This document shows, piece after piece, positions 22,626 through 32,850 of a stretch of 64,000 nucleotides of DNA (its first letter is position 1; each line of letters starts with the position of its first letter). The position numbers and the translations under genes are program-made. A model generated the notes under the pieces. That model worked only from the letters and a program-made list of their open reading frames with translations, ran no database searches and was not told the origin of the DNA. This stretch comes from Melieria omissa (taxonomy: Eukaryota > Arthropoda > Insecta > Diptera > Ulidiidae), in NCBI GenBank assembly GCA_963971225.1, contig OZ020270.1:22641689-22705688 (forward strand). Direction: 5' to 3'.

Positions 22626-25563
22626 GTGAAAAGAATATATCCAAGCGGCAGATCAAAACGAAACTTAAAAAAAATCAAGGATGGAAAGGCCAAGGCGCTT
22701 GCCGGGTCTCTTTTAAAATTCGTATCAGAACGTAAGCAAATTACAATCATTTATGCTATTAAATACTACTAAATGTGAGTTTGTCAAACAATATTATGGT
22801 TCTACAGCTGTTGAAAGCTCAAGAAAGCGAAGCGAAGGTACTGAAACAATTGCTGAAACAGCCGGCTTGGCAGTGGAATTGGCGAGTGCAGGAGCCCCGG
22901 CAAACGCAAGGAAGTCGGCAAATGAACATGTGTTAGTAATTCCAGGTTTAGAAAGTTCACCAAAGTTAGAAAAGCACACAGAAGCAGCAACAAAAACAGA
23001 CGAAGCGAATCCAGAAGAGCTAAATATAAAATTATATCCATTAGTTACCGACGATGAACAATTGGAAAAACCACATAGTAAGCGTGCACAGTTATCTTTT
23101 TTTATACTTTGTACTGACGTGCTTTAAAAAATGGGTTAAGCACATAAGTTTCGAAAATCAACATTTTAGTGGCCCAAGTTTTTTAACAAAACCGATTTTT
23201 TGGCCCACCTTTGCCTGGAAGTTACATTTTGTTAATTATATCTAAATTTAGATACTTCCATATGTGATATCCAGGATGTGGCTGGAGATTCTGTTAGTAA
23301 TGTTCGTTACATCTGTACTGATGACGTTGCGGATTGGCCACTTCCAGTTCCAGACCAAATGAGAATTGAAGCGGTGAAACAAGATATTGCGCTTTATCAG
23401 CACAAGGACGGGCCCTTTATGGTTACCGAACGACGAGGTGATATGTGCAAGGGTTCCCAAAGGTCTCTTTCTGGGTCGTGGTTCTATGGAATGCTACCGG
23501 ACGGGAATAAATTTCTGCGCAAGTGGATGGCTTATTCTCCAAAAACTAATTTGTTATTTTGCTTTTGCTGTCGTATTTTTGCGGTTGAGACTGATGCTCA
23601 AAAAAGTTTTGTCTGCGGGTTTCGCAAGTGGTTGAAATTAAATCCTAAGCTTAAGGAGCACGAATCTACCCCTGACCACTTGTCAAACTTAGAAAAATGG
23701 AAAAATTTGAGAGTGGGCCTCAGAAATGAAGGGTTGATTGATCAGACTAACCAGCAGCAAATCAACTTGCAAAAAAAAAAGTGGAGAGATGTTCTTCATC
23801 GGCTTCTCGATATAACGCTCTATTTATCGAAACAAAACCTTGCTTTTCGAGGCCACAGAGAAGACGCTAAATCCGAAAACCGTGGCAATTTCCTGGAATT
23901 GGTAAAATTATTAGCTAAATATGACCCTGTGTTAAAGGAACATTGGTTGAATTTTGAGAAGACTGCAGGACGGCTTAATAGAAGCAGTTCATATTTATCC
24001 AAAGGGATTCAGAATGAATTTATTTTGCTTTTGGGTGGAGAAGTCAAAAATAAAATAATTTCTGACATAAAAAAAGCTAAATATTTTGGAATAATACTTG
24101 ACTCGACACTTGACGTAAGCCATTCAGATAAAATAAGTAAAATAATTAGATATGTACATATTGAAAATGAGACAGTGGAGGTGCGTGAATCATTTTTAGG
24201 GTTTTTTTCTTTATCTGGAAAAACTGCAGCTGATATGTTGCAAGCAATTTTATTTGAACTGAACAAAGACGAATTAGATATTCAAAACTGTCGGTCACAA
24301 GGTTATGATAACGCAGCGTCCATGTCTGGAGAGTATGGCGGCCTTCAAAGAAAAATAAGAGATATCAACCCAAAAGCCCTTTTCTTTCCTTGTGCAAATC
24401 ACTCACTAAATCTTTGCGGAGTGCATTCTTTCTCCTGTGTATCGACAAGCTTAACTTGTTTCGGTACTATTGAAAGATTATACGCATTTTTTGCTGCTTC
24501 CACAGGAAGGTGGGAAAAGCTTACAAAATGTGTTGATCATAATTTAAAACGAGTATGTAACACGCGATGGAGTGCACATTACGCTTCTGTAATAGTTGTA
24601 AGAAATAATTTGGAGAAAATTATTTCTTGCTTAGAAGAAATGTGCAATCCAGAAAAGGAAAACTTGGACACTAGGTCGAACGCTAACTTACTTTTGTCTT
24701 CTATATGTGATTACACGTTTATAAGCTTTTTACATATGTGGAGCTGTGTTTTGAATGAAGTAAATTCAGTGCAAATATATTTACAAAAACATAACATAAG
24801 TATTGACATGGGTTTGGTAAAACTCAATATTTTAAAAATGTTCTTACTTCAAGAATGTTGTGAAATAGTTCAAAATTCATTGGATTTTGCAAAACGCAAG
24901 TGTAATGAATTGGGTGTGGATATGTGTCGGCGTGGTAGACGCCGAACTACAAGATTACTGCCAGGAGCGCAAAACTCAGACGTAGCATTCACATTGGAAG
25001 CAGAAATAAATAGAGCAATGTTAGAGTGTCTAAACCGGTTTAGTTCCGAAATGGCAGATCGATTTTCAAATATGCAAATTGTTGTAAATACTTGTAAAAT
25101 CGTCAACTGTAATTTTATTTTGACTTCTACGCACACCGACATAAATGAAGCCATAGACAAGCTTATTGCAACATACAATGAATTTAAGAAGACAGAAATA
25201 TTTGAAGAAGTGTTGCGACTTAAGCGTCACTTATCGGCTAGCGATATAAAGACAGAAGAAATTTCTTTGTGGACTGCACTAAATTTATTACAATTTATTG
25301 TTAAATGGGACTTCATTGAAACACTTCCAAATTTAAGTTTAATCGTGCAATATTTCTTAATAATTTGTGTATCGGTGTCAAGTTGCGAAAGAAGTTTTTC
25401 TAAACTGAAACTTGTAAAGAACTATTTGCGTTCCACCATGGTTGATGAGAGGCTAAGTTGTTTGTCACTTTTATCAATTGAAAGAGATACAGCATCGGTA
25501 ATTGACTTTGAAGCTGCAATAGATAAATTCAGTTTAATAAAAGCAAGAAAACATCCTTTCTAA
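22626..25563 (+). CDS. hAT transposase (ZMYM1/TTF zinc finger-DUF4371 type), three exons
   Basis: Predicted exons 22626-22731, 22808-23077 and 23252-25563, joined by GTAAGC donors and CAG/TAG acceptors in matching phase, give 895 residues with no internal stop. Order: a basic N-terminus (PSGRSKRNLKKIKDGKAKA); a TTF-type zinc finger at about 200-290 (CFCC, then KEHESTPDHLS); a DUF4371/RNase H-like core from about 320 with ILDSTLDVSHSDK (first Asp, near residue 407), GYDNAASMSG, FFPCANHSLNLCG and NTRWSAHY; and the hAT dimerisation domain near 830-880 (SSCERSFSKLKLVKNYLRS, SLLSIERD). It would cut and paste the surrounding element in the nucleus. Oddity: the expected initiator before KRIYPSG is GTG at 22626, not ATG. 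Either the start is lost or translation begins elsewhere; no other in-frame ATG precedes it in exon 1. Confidence 0.82.
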
Positions 25564-27400
25564 AGAACAATTGGTTATAAGTTTCAAAAAGTTTTCCCCC
25601 GAGGATTGCAATATTTAATTTTTGAATTAAAATTTTGCGCAAAATATGCAAATTCAAAATTCGAAGTTAAAAATTAAATATCGCATCTCCTCGATTTTGC
25701 TTAACCTTATAAAACTTCGTTGAAGGCAAATAAATTTAGTTATTAGTTGTTTACCCCTACAAAACGATACGTTGAAATAGCATGTGCATATATTTTACGA
25801 AAAAATTTCGTTTTTTTACTGTCTGTCGAATGTAAATAAGAATTAGAAAAATTACTGAAAATGAATGTTCCTTTAATTTTGTTAACGTTACAAATTTGTT
25901 TTTTCTTAATATATTATTTTTTATGTTTATTTGTGTGCATCCTTTTTAATATGCACAAGACTGCCAACAATTTTTTACTTTGTATGTATGTCAAATGTCT
26001 ATCGAATGTAAATAAGAATTAGAAAAATGACTGAAAATGAATGTTTCTTTAATTTTGTTTTTTAGATGTTATGTGTCCTACAGACTTGTTTTCTTTTTTA
26101 TATGTGAATTTTTAGGCTACTTTATCTGCATACTATTGAATAAAAAAAAATTACAACAGTTACATAACTTTTTTTAATTTCATTTAATTTAAGAATTTAG
26201 GGGGCCCCTCAGCCATCGCCGCCCCGGGCCCCCGAGCACCTTAAGCCGCCACTGGTCTAAGCCATGATGCTATATCAAATTTCAATGCTGGCCGACTTAT
26301 AATTCCGAAGATATTTCATATTAAAAACTTGGTTTCTATAGGCAGTGTCAGGCCCTTCGTCCGATACAGACCCCATTCCCCATGTCGAAGGGCACATCTA
26401 AATCGTAAGTTAGTGTCAAATCTCTTAACTGTCTGATTTGTAGTTCCAAAGCTATTCAAAACATTTGAGTTGCTTAAAAAGTGTCACACCCCTTGTCCAA
26501 CGCTCACAAAGTTTTACCAGTGAAACGGTAAATTTTAATGCTGCCCGATTTCTCATTCCAAAGATATTCCATATTGAAAATTTAAGTTGTATGGGCGGTG
26601 CTACGCCCCCTTATCAAAAACCCACCCCATTCCCTCTATCGAATCGCTAAATCGTTTGACACCCATGGCTGATTTGTTATTATAGTGATCGTGGCGAGAA
26701 GGCGTATTAGGTGGGCGTGGTCAATCTTATATATCCTATGATAACATCAACAAAACTCGAAATCATTTGGTATTAATACTGATTTACCGACATGTACCGA
26801 AGCTTCGTTTTGTTAGTTTAGTTGGCGTGGAAAGTGGGCACGGAAAGTGGGCGTGGCCGATTATATTATAGCCTATGTTTCCCGCAAAGACACCCTGAAT
26901 CGTTTGATACCCATATTGCTAAGACAAATATACCATGGCTGATTTGTTATTATAGTGGGCGTGATGAAAAGACATATCAGGTAGGCGTGGTCAATATTAT
27001 ATATCCTATGTTAACATCAATGAAACACGGAATCATTTGGTATTAATACTGATTTATCAACATGTACCGTAGCTTCGTTTTGTTAGTTTAGTGGGCACGG
27101 AAAGTGGGCGTGGCCGATTATGTTATAGCCTATGTTTGCCGCAATGATAAGCTGAATCGTTTGATACCCACATTGCCTTACAAAAGCATACCATATATGA
27201 GTTTGGTTACCATAGTGGGCGTAAGAAGGGGGCTTGGTCATTCTCATATAGCCTATGTACCATTCCTACAGATAAAAAAATGTTTGGTTCTTATTTCATC
27301 TAAATCGGTTTAGTGGTTTTTGCCTGATTGTGGCTCAAAAAAGTCACACTTGCTTTTATATAATAGTATAGATAGAAGTATAGATATGTATACATTAAGC

Positions 27401-28165
27401 ATCGCAATCCCGGGATCCCGAACTTTTTCCAGTCCCAAAAATCCCGGGATTCGAATCCTTCAATCCCGGAATTTTCGGGATTCCAAAAGATCCTTCAAAG
27501 TTCAAATGAAATAAATTTAAAAGCACAAAAACCCAATTTCTTATCTGAAGCAGGAGGGAGGAACTACTCGACACGAAAAATGCTCCTAAAAATAAAAGTA
27601 TTTTTTAGACTAATCTTCGGCTGCTGAACACGAAACTGAAAATCAAAAAATGTTCTTAAGAAGCGTTTTCGAAAAATCTTCGAAAAACACGTTTCTTATT
27701 TCAGTTATAAGCACATATCTCGTAAACCAACCATCCGACTAACACATGTGGCCCGTCGTTCAGAAGGTAATTAACTAGCAATCGCAATCCCGGGATCCCG
27801 GACTTTTTCCAGTCCCGAAAATCCCGGGATTCAAATCCTTTAATCCCGAAATTTTCGGGATTCCAAAAGATCCTTCAAAGTTCAAATGAACTAAATGTAA
27901 AAGCACAAAAACCCAATTTCTTATCTGAAGCAGGAGGGAGGAACTACTCGACACGAAATATGCTCCTAAAAATAAAAGTATTTTTTAGACTAATCTTCGG
28001 CTGCTGAACATGAAACTGAAAATCAAAAAATTTTCTTAAGAAGCGTTTTCGAAAAATCTTCGAAAAACACGTTTTTCCCCTCTTATTTCAGTTATGAGCA
28101 CATATCTCGTAAACCAACCATCCGACTAACACATGTGGTCCGTCGTTCAGAAGGTAATTAACTAG
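27401..28165. repeat. 380-bp tandem duplication
   Basis: 27401-27780 and 27781-28165 are near-identical, each running from ATCGCAATCCCGGGATCCCG to GTAATTAACTAGC. They differ by a handful of substitutions and a 5-base insertion (CCCCT-like, near 28077) in the second copy. Each unit joins the CCCGGG terminus to part of the inverted hAT-MITE sequence, so the duplication happened after that insertion. Confidence 0.85.
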
Positions 28166-28767
28166 CCTTTCCAGCGATATATGGACTGTCCAAAACCGAT
28201 GAGATTTGGGGAAGTTACTAACGATGAAAGTTGACAAAATTGAATTTTGTGACCTTTTTCAAAAATTATAAATTTTCGAATGGTTATTTATAGATAAAAA
28301 AATTAGCTCCTCTGGTTTTAAGACCTAAGATGAAAGATATATTATATGAGCAAATATTAAGCCTAACATCAATGGAATCGAAAGAAAAATAAGAAAGTTA
28401 TGCACTGAGTGAAAACACCAACTTTTCATTTATAGCACCGTGCGAAAAATTTTTTTATTTTTCCGAGATCCATCCAAATGTTGATACAGACGTGAAACTA
28501 GAGGCCATTTATAATATCCGGGCATAGTCAGTTTTTCATTTTCTGACCCAAAAACCTTCTTAAAGGACTTTTGTTTTTTGGAGCACGCGATGAACCCATT
28601 TTTTGTCGAGTAGTGTTATTTATGTTTCTCTTCAAAAGGGTTTATTTGCAATAAATTTCGCTCTAGATTAGAGGACAAAACACTTAATGCCTTAGTATTT
28701 TTAAGATCTCAGTTTTTAGTTAATAAAAAATTTAGATTATCGAAATAATCGAAGTAAAACTAAAAGT

Positions 28768-29332
28768 TTTGTTTTTTTTTTTGTTCCTTGTTCACTCCTC
28801 TCGGGAGCATAGGGCCTCCACAAGACAGCCTTGTGTTGGTTACATTAATCAGTTGTGTTGTTCTGCCAGGGTAGGTGATTGGCCTGCCGCAGGTAGTCCT
28901 AAGTGATGGAATCATCTAACGCCGCTCACGAACGTCGCCTCCGCTCGTTGCGCCATCTGTTGTGAGCAGGTTACAGCAGAATGGTTGGGGACCTCGCTAG
29001 GATCAAGTTGGTGCGCGCTGTTTTCGCAGTTGTCCGCTTCCCCTGCAGATGTCGCTCGTGCGTGTGTTTTGCATAACTGTTTATTTGTTTTGCTTTTTAT
29101 CAGCCGCACAGCGCATAATTGCGCGTTCTATTGCGTGGAAGTGGAATAGGAATAATTGGGTTGGGAATCAATGAACTTGGATATGTTGCAGTATTTTTAG
29201 GAAAATTTAGAGAACAGGAAAAATCGGAAAAATTGGATGGAAAAGTGCGGGGACCGTGCACACGGCGGGAGTTGAACCCACGACCTCTGGGATGACAGTC
29301 TAGTACACTCACGCTAGGCTATCGAGGCTGCT
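28768..29332 (-). mobile_element. tRNA-derived SINE, second family, about 565 bp
   Basis: On the minus strand the head GCAGCCTCGATAGCCTAGCG and GTGGGTTCAACTCCC look like pol III A and B boxes. The element ends at the left in an A-rich tail (T-run on the plus strand at 28771-28782). A 9-bp duplication ACTAAAAGT flanks it (28759-28767 and 29333-29341). The body contains ACAGATGGCGCAACGAGCGG. Short minus-strand ORFs here (28912-29109, 29100-29312) are incidental. Confidence 0.75.
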
Positions 29333-29858
29333 ACTAAAAGTACAAACAAATTAACTATTTTTTTTTATCAAATATGCATATATATGCACATTATGATACA
29401 TCTGTTGCAAATCAATAAGTTATGTTTAAGTGTCATTTTTGGATAAAACAAAATGTTATCAAACTGAAGTTAAATGCTAAATGAAAAACTTTTAAGTTAA
29501 ATAAAATGTGCTAAAAATTCAAGAAAAAAAATCTTAAAACTAGCCCAAATGTGATTAAACTGTGTCCATTTTTATGGTAAATAAATTATAAACAAGTATT
29601 TATGCAATTTGGGAAAATTGTTTTATTTAAAAAATTTGTTATATGAATCCCGGGATTTGACTTTTCAATCCCGAAAATCCCGGGATCGCAAAATGGCAAA
29701 AAATTGCGATCCCTATGTATACATATATGTAAAATTTTATGCAACATGTATTAAAAATAATGCGCAAAGATGAAAGTATAACAATGGCGTTAAACTGGAT
29801 TTTTTTTGCATATCGCCGTCCCCCTTCCCGAAATCCTGTGGACGCCACTGGGCCTGTG

Positions 29859-29904
29859 AGTGTGTCTCTTGCAGAGGCAGCCACCATAACTTAACCTAAC
29901 CTAC
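29859..29904 (+). mobile_element. tRNA-derived SINE, 3' part of the copy beginning at 19171
   Basis: AGTGTGTCTCTTGCAGAGG continues as GCAGCCACCATAACTTAACC and ends in TAACCTAACCTAC, matching the 3' end of the intact SINE at 54850-54890. A degenerate duplication TGCCGCCTCATA (19159-19170) / TGCCGCATGATG (29906-29917) flanks the whole 10.7-kb split element. Confidence 0.8.
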
Positions 29905-29917
29905 ATGCCGCATGATG

Positions 29918-31696
29918 GCGAATGGAAAGTGTCTCCTACGGAGAGATGGTTTGGAATCAAACTTTTTTACTTTAAAATTAAAACCCTTTCACCCCTAAGT
30001 CGCAATTTAATGACCGTAAAAGAAGCTGAGTTTATAGGAATCGTTAAATACCTGTAGTTCTTAGATCACTAGCGCTAGCGACCTGAAATATGGCCTCCCT
30101 TTTAATTTAACTTTCCAAATTTTCAGAATTGTTCTCAAAGTACGGAGACGTCATACAGTCATGTAATGTTGGATTGTGACTGCAAAATTCCAAGTTTCCA
30201 ACAGTTTTAGACCAGGAGAGCGAGCAACTTAAAAAACTCGTTTGATTGTAAAACGTTCCACCTTTTTGAAAATGGTTCTAAAGTTCCTGATATTTCACCA
30301 CAAAGTAGAGTAAATCGATGTTAAAGAGTAACGGCCTTTGTGATGTTACACTTCATGCTACACGTCGAAATATCGGAGACTTTGAGCACTCTGTTTTTTC
30401 TTAAAAATATTACGAAATATTAAAATAAAGAAAAAAGGAAATTAACGGGAATTTAAAGGGAATATTTTGTCATATATTGTAATTTTTACTTATAAAAGCA
30501 GTCACTCTGTCTAGAAATAATTAAACAAATTATGTTTCTATAAACTGCAGATCAGGGACCTGAAAGCGTTAAGTACACAGCACTGCGTGGTAAGGATACT
30601 TGAGCCTGCAATAGCGGATATGTTCGATATCCACATTACCACCAGACAAATGGGACGGAGCAGGGTTCGGGTTGTAGGCGAAATCATCGATCTGCAGCGG
30701 GAACTTCCTGGTTTTTCCTTAATTTAATTGCAATCCTGTTCCCACTAGTTCGAGAATATGTGGCTTTGTGTGTCAATGTAGCTACGACAATAACTATAGT
30801 AACAACAACAACCAACCATATTTAACAGCAAATGCCACCAAACTACACCACCGTTTAAAATTTGTGCATAACAATCGAAAATTGTGGAAGATAGATCAGA
30901 AAAGCATCGAAAAAAGTGTTGGCAACACTCAGTCAACAACAACGCTGAGTATGACGAAGATGGCAGTAACAAAGCGCACAACAACGACAACAACGACAAC
31001 AACAAAAACAATAACGACAAAAACACCGAACCCGACCAGCAATAGCTGCAATAATTGCCGCGAACAACCATAACAACAATCACAATCACTGAACGGCAAC
31101 GTCGAGCTGAGCAGGCGGGCGGAGGGGGCAGCGCTCACTGCGGCCAGTTGCCCACAATGGCCAGCAACAAAAAAATAAGTGGCAATAAGTCAATTTTCTG
31201 CAAATTTTGTATGCCCATTTGTACGATTTTTTTCTGCCTTTTATATGTGCAGTAAAATTTGCCACTTGGAACAACAATAACAATAACGAAAAACTTCGTC
31301 CACAAAAAATCTAAATAATGAAAATACAAAATACAAAAGCAACAACAACAACAACAAAAAAATCACTTAATTTCTGCAAAAGTCGACGGCACTTATGGCT
31401 GTCCCATACGGCCAACTTGACATGGCCAGCGCGAACCTATGGCCGCAGCCGCGGCAGAAGGAAAGCGCTGCACCGCGCGCTAACAGCGCTACCGTCACTA
31501 CCGTTGAGAATTTCATATTTGAGGCTGTTTTCCATTTGGGCAAAGCGTGGAGCGGAACCGAGCCCAGGCCGCGCGCGATACAACAGCACACATGCTAACA
31601 AATAAACATACATTCATTCAAGATATACTATACTACACTATATGCGAGGCCTGGCAAAATATGTGATTTGTATTTGTCTCGAAAAATATTTATTTA
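29918..31696. other. Unassigned sequence with old dispersed repeat and CAA-rich tracts
   Basis: 30050-30430 matches the diffuse repeat seen at 16560-16690 and 52440-52640 (GAAATATGGCC, TCTAAAGTTCCTGATATT, AATCGATGTTAAAG). 30780-31380 is rich in CAACAACAA tracts that yield long but meaningless Thr/Asn-rich or Val-rich frames (30745-31089, 30768-31073). 31390-31590 is GC-rich with several overlapping short ORFs. No gene I can support. Confidence 0.35.
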
Positions 31697-31772
31697 TCAG
31701 GTGTACAACTTTGCTTCCGCCGTTTTTTTCCAAAATTAAAAGCGTTATTGCGAAAAAGTGCTTACAGATGTA

Positions 31773-32810
31773 TTATTCAAAGTATTGTCCGTCGCTAGCG
31801 ACAACTTTCTCCCATCTTTCCGGCAATTTTCGGATCCCGGATCGAAAAAAGGAGTCCTCTTTTGACGCTATCCATGAAGCAATCCATTTTTCCAATTCTT
31901 CGAAGGATTGAAAATGTTGATCTGCCAGGCCGTGTGCCATCGAACGGAATAGGTGGAAGTCAGAAGGGGCGACATCTGGGGAATACGGCGGGTGGGGCAA
32001 GACTTCCCATTTCAGCGTTTCCAGGTACTTTTTGACCACTTTTGCGACGTGAGGCCGAGCATTGTCGTGTTGGAGGATGACTTTGTCATGTCGCTCTTGA
32101 TATTGTGGCCGCTGTTCTTTTAGCGCGCGACTAAGGCGCATCAGTTGCGTTCGGTAGCGATCTCCTGTGATGGTTTCACCCGGTTTTAAGAGCTCGTAGT
32201 AAATCACACCGAGCTGATCCCACCAAATACAAATCATAACCTTGGCGCCGTGAATATTCGGTTTTGCCTTCGACGAAGAAGCATGCCCGGGCTTTCCCCA
32301 TGATTTTCTGCGTTTAGGATTATCTTATCGAACCCACTTTTCACCACCGGTTACGATTCGATGTAAAAACCCCTTACGATTTTGTCTTTGAAGCAGTTGC
32401 TCACATACAAATAGACGGCGCTCGATGTCCCTCGGTTTCAACTCGTACGGCACCCAGTTTCCTTCTTTCTGAATCATGCCCAGGGCCTTGAGACGTTTTG
32501 AAATGGCTTGCTGACTCACTCCCAACGATTCGGCAAGCTCTTCTTGGGTTTGGCACGAATCTTCATCAGGCAATGCTTCTAGTTGTTTATCTTTGAAGGT
32601 TTTTTCTCTTCCACCACCATGTTTGTCTTCGACATCGAAATCACCATTTTTAAAACGTTGAAACCACTCCCGACACGTTCTTTCACTCAGAGCAGCATCA
32701 CCGTAAGTTTCTGAGAGCATTCGATGCGCTTCAGCTGCATTTTTTTTCGAATTGTAACAGAAAAGTAAAACTTCCCGCAAATGGCGAGAATTGGGCACAT
32801 AAACGGACAT
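31773..32810 (-). pseudogene. mariner transposase, mauritiana-type, one nonsense mutation
   Basis: Same 345-codon gene as at 58993-60030, starting MSVYVPNSRHLREVL. A single base change makes TAA at 32325-32327 in place of the Tyr codon in VRYDNPK, splitting the protein into 32325-32810 and 31773-32324. The first catalytic Asp is Gly (VTGGEKW), as in copy 2. The second (LQHDNARPH) and third (SPDVAPSDFHLF) acidic residues are present, with 34 residues between them. C-terminus LPERWEKVVASDGQYFE is typical of Mos1 relatives. Confidence 0.9.
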
Positions 32811-32850
32811 TTTCGAGCGTGAATAATACGAAAACAAGAACAACTGTCAC

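Larger units (their letters stand above)
20899..26254 (+). mobile_element. Autonomous-type hAT transposon, 5.36 kb
   Basis: Termini CAGTAGCGGCTTAAG and, reverse-complemented on the right, CAGTGGCGGCTTAAG (14/15), followed by G/C-rich subterminal DNA rich in GGGCCC and CCCGGGG. A perfect 8-bp duplication GTCTAAGC flanks it (20891-20898 and 26255-26262). It carries one transposase gene in three exons and a nested 1260-bp TIR element at 20980-22239. Removing that element gives about 4.1 kb, normal for this hAT lineage. The intact duplication and open frame suggest recent insertion. Confidence 0.92.
20403..27386. repeat. GGGCGTGGC-type interspersed repeat, split by a hAT
   Basis: Segments 20403-20890 and 26263-27386 contain repeated phrases such as GGGCGGTGCCACGCC, CACGCCCCTTGTCCAACGC, TTCCGAAGATATTCCA and GTGGGCGTGGCCGATTATAT (26850 and 27105, with a variant at 27215), in degenerate units of about 150-270 bp. 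The right edge ends in an ATAGTATAGAT-like tail. No inverted repeats or clear duplication are found; it may be Helitron- or DINE-like, but I cannot assign a class. The hAT 20899-26254 lies within it, dividing CGTCTAAGC/CATGATGC. Confidence 0.6.
27396..29715. mobile_element. CCCGGG-rich TIR element with 9-bp flanks (MULE-like, class uncertain)
   Basis: Flanked by TGTATACAT at 27387-27395 and 29716-29724. Ends: TAAGCATCGCAATCCCGG on the left and, reverse-complemented on the right, TAGGGATCGCAATTTTTTG; CCCGGGAT palindromes fill both subterminal zones. A 9-bp duplication would fit Mutator-like elements, but no transposase is present. The interior includes a reverse copy of the 18-kb hAT MITE sequence (about 27560-28640) and a SINE (28768-29332). 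The 27401-27780 block is duplicated at 27781-28165. Confidence 0.65.
19490..29850. mobile_element. hAT-type non-autonomous element (family B, copy A) hosting the nested stack
   Basis: Left terminus CAGTGGAGTCCCCACGG; right terminus GTGGACGCCACTG, matching CAGTGGCGTCCCCAGG of the sister copy at 32851-34863. Flanks GGCTTCCG (19482-19489) and GGCCTGTG (29851-29858) are a decayed 8-bp duplication of GGCCTCCG, which is what the intact SINE has at that place. Family-B text runs 19490 to about 20402 (for example AGTGACATGTATTTTTAAG in reverse), then a short piece near 27381-27395, then 29716-29850. Everything else in the interval is inserted later. Confidence 0.8.

Noticed and set aside
23278..23280. 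GTG at 23278 as the start of the hAT transposase
   Set aside because: The frame continues upstream through an acceptor at 23251 into two further exons with matching phase, so this codon is an internal Val.
30745..31089. 114-codon minus ORF and 101-codon plus ORF overlapping it
   Set aside because: Low-complexity CAA/GTT tracts read in both directions; no domain.
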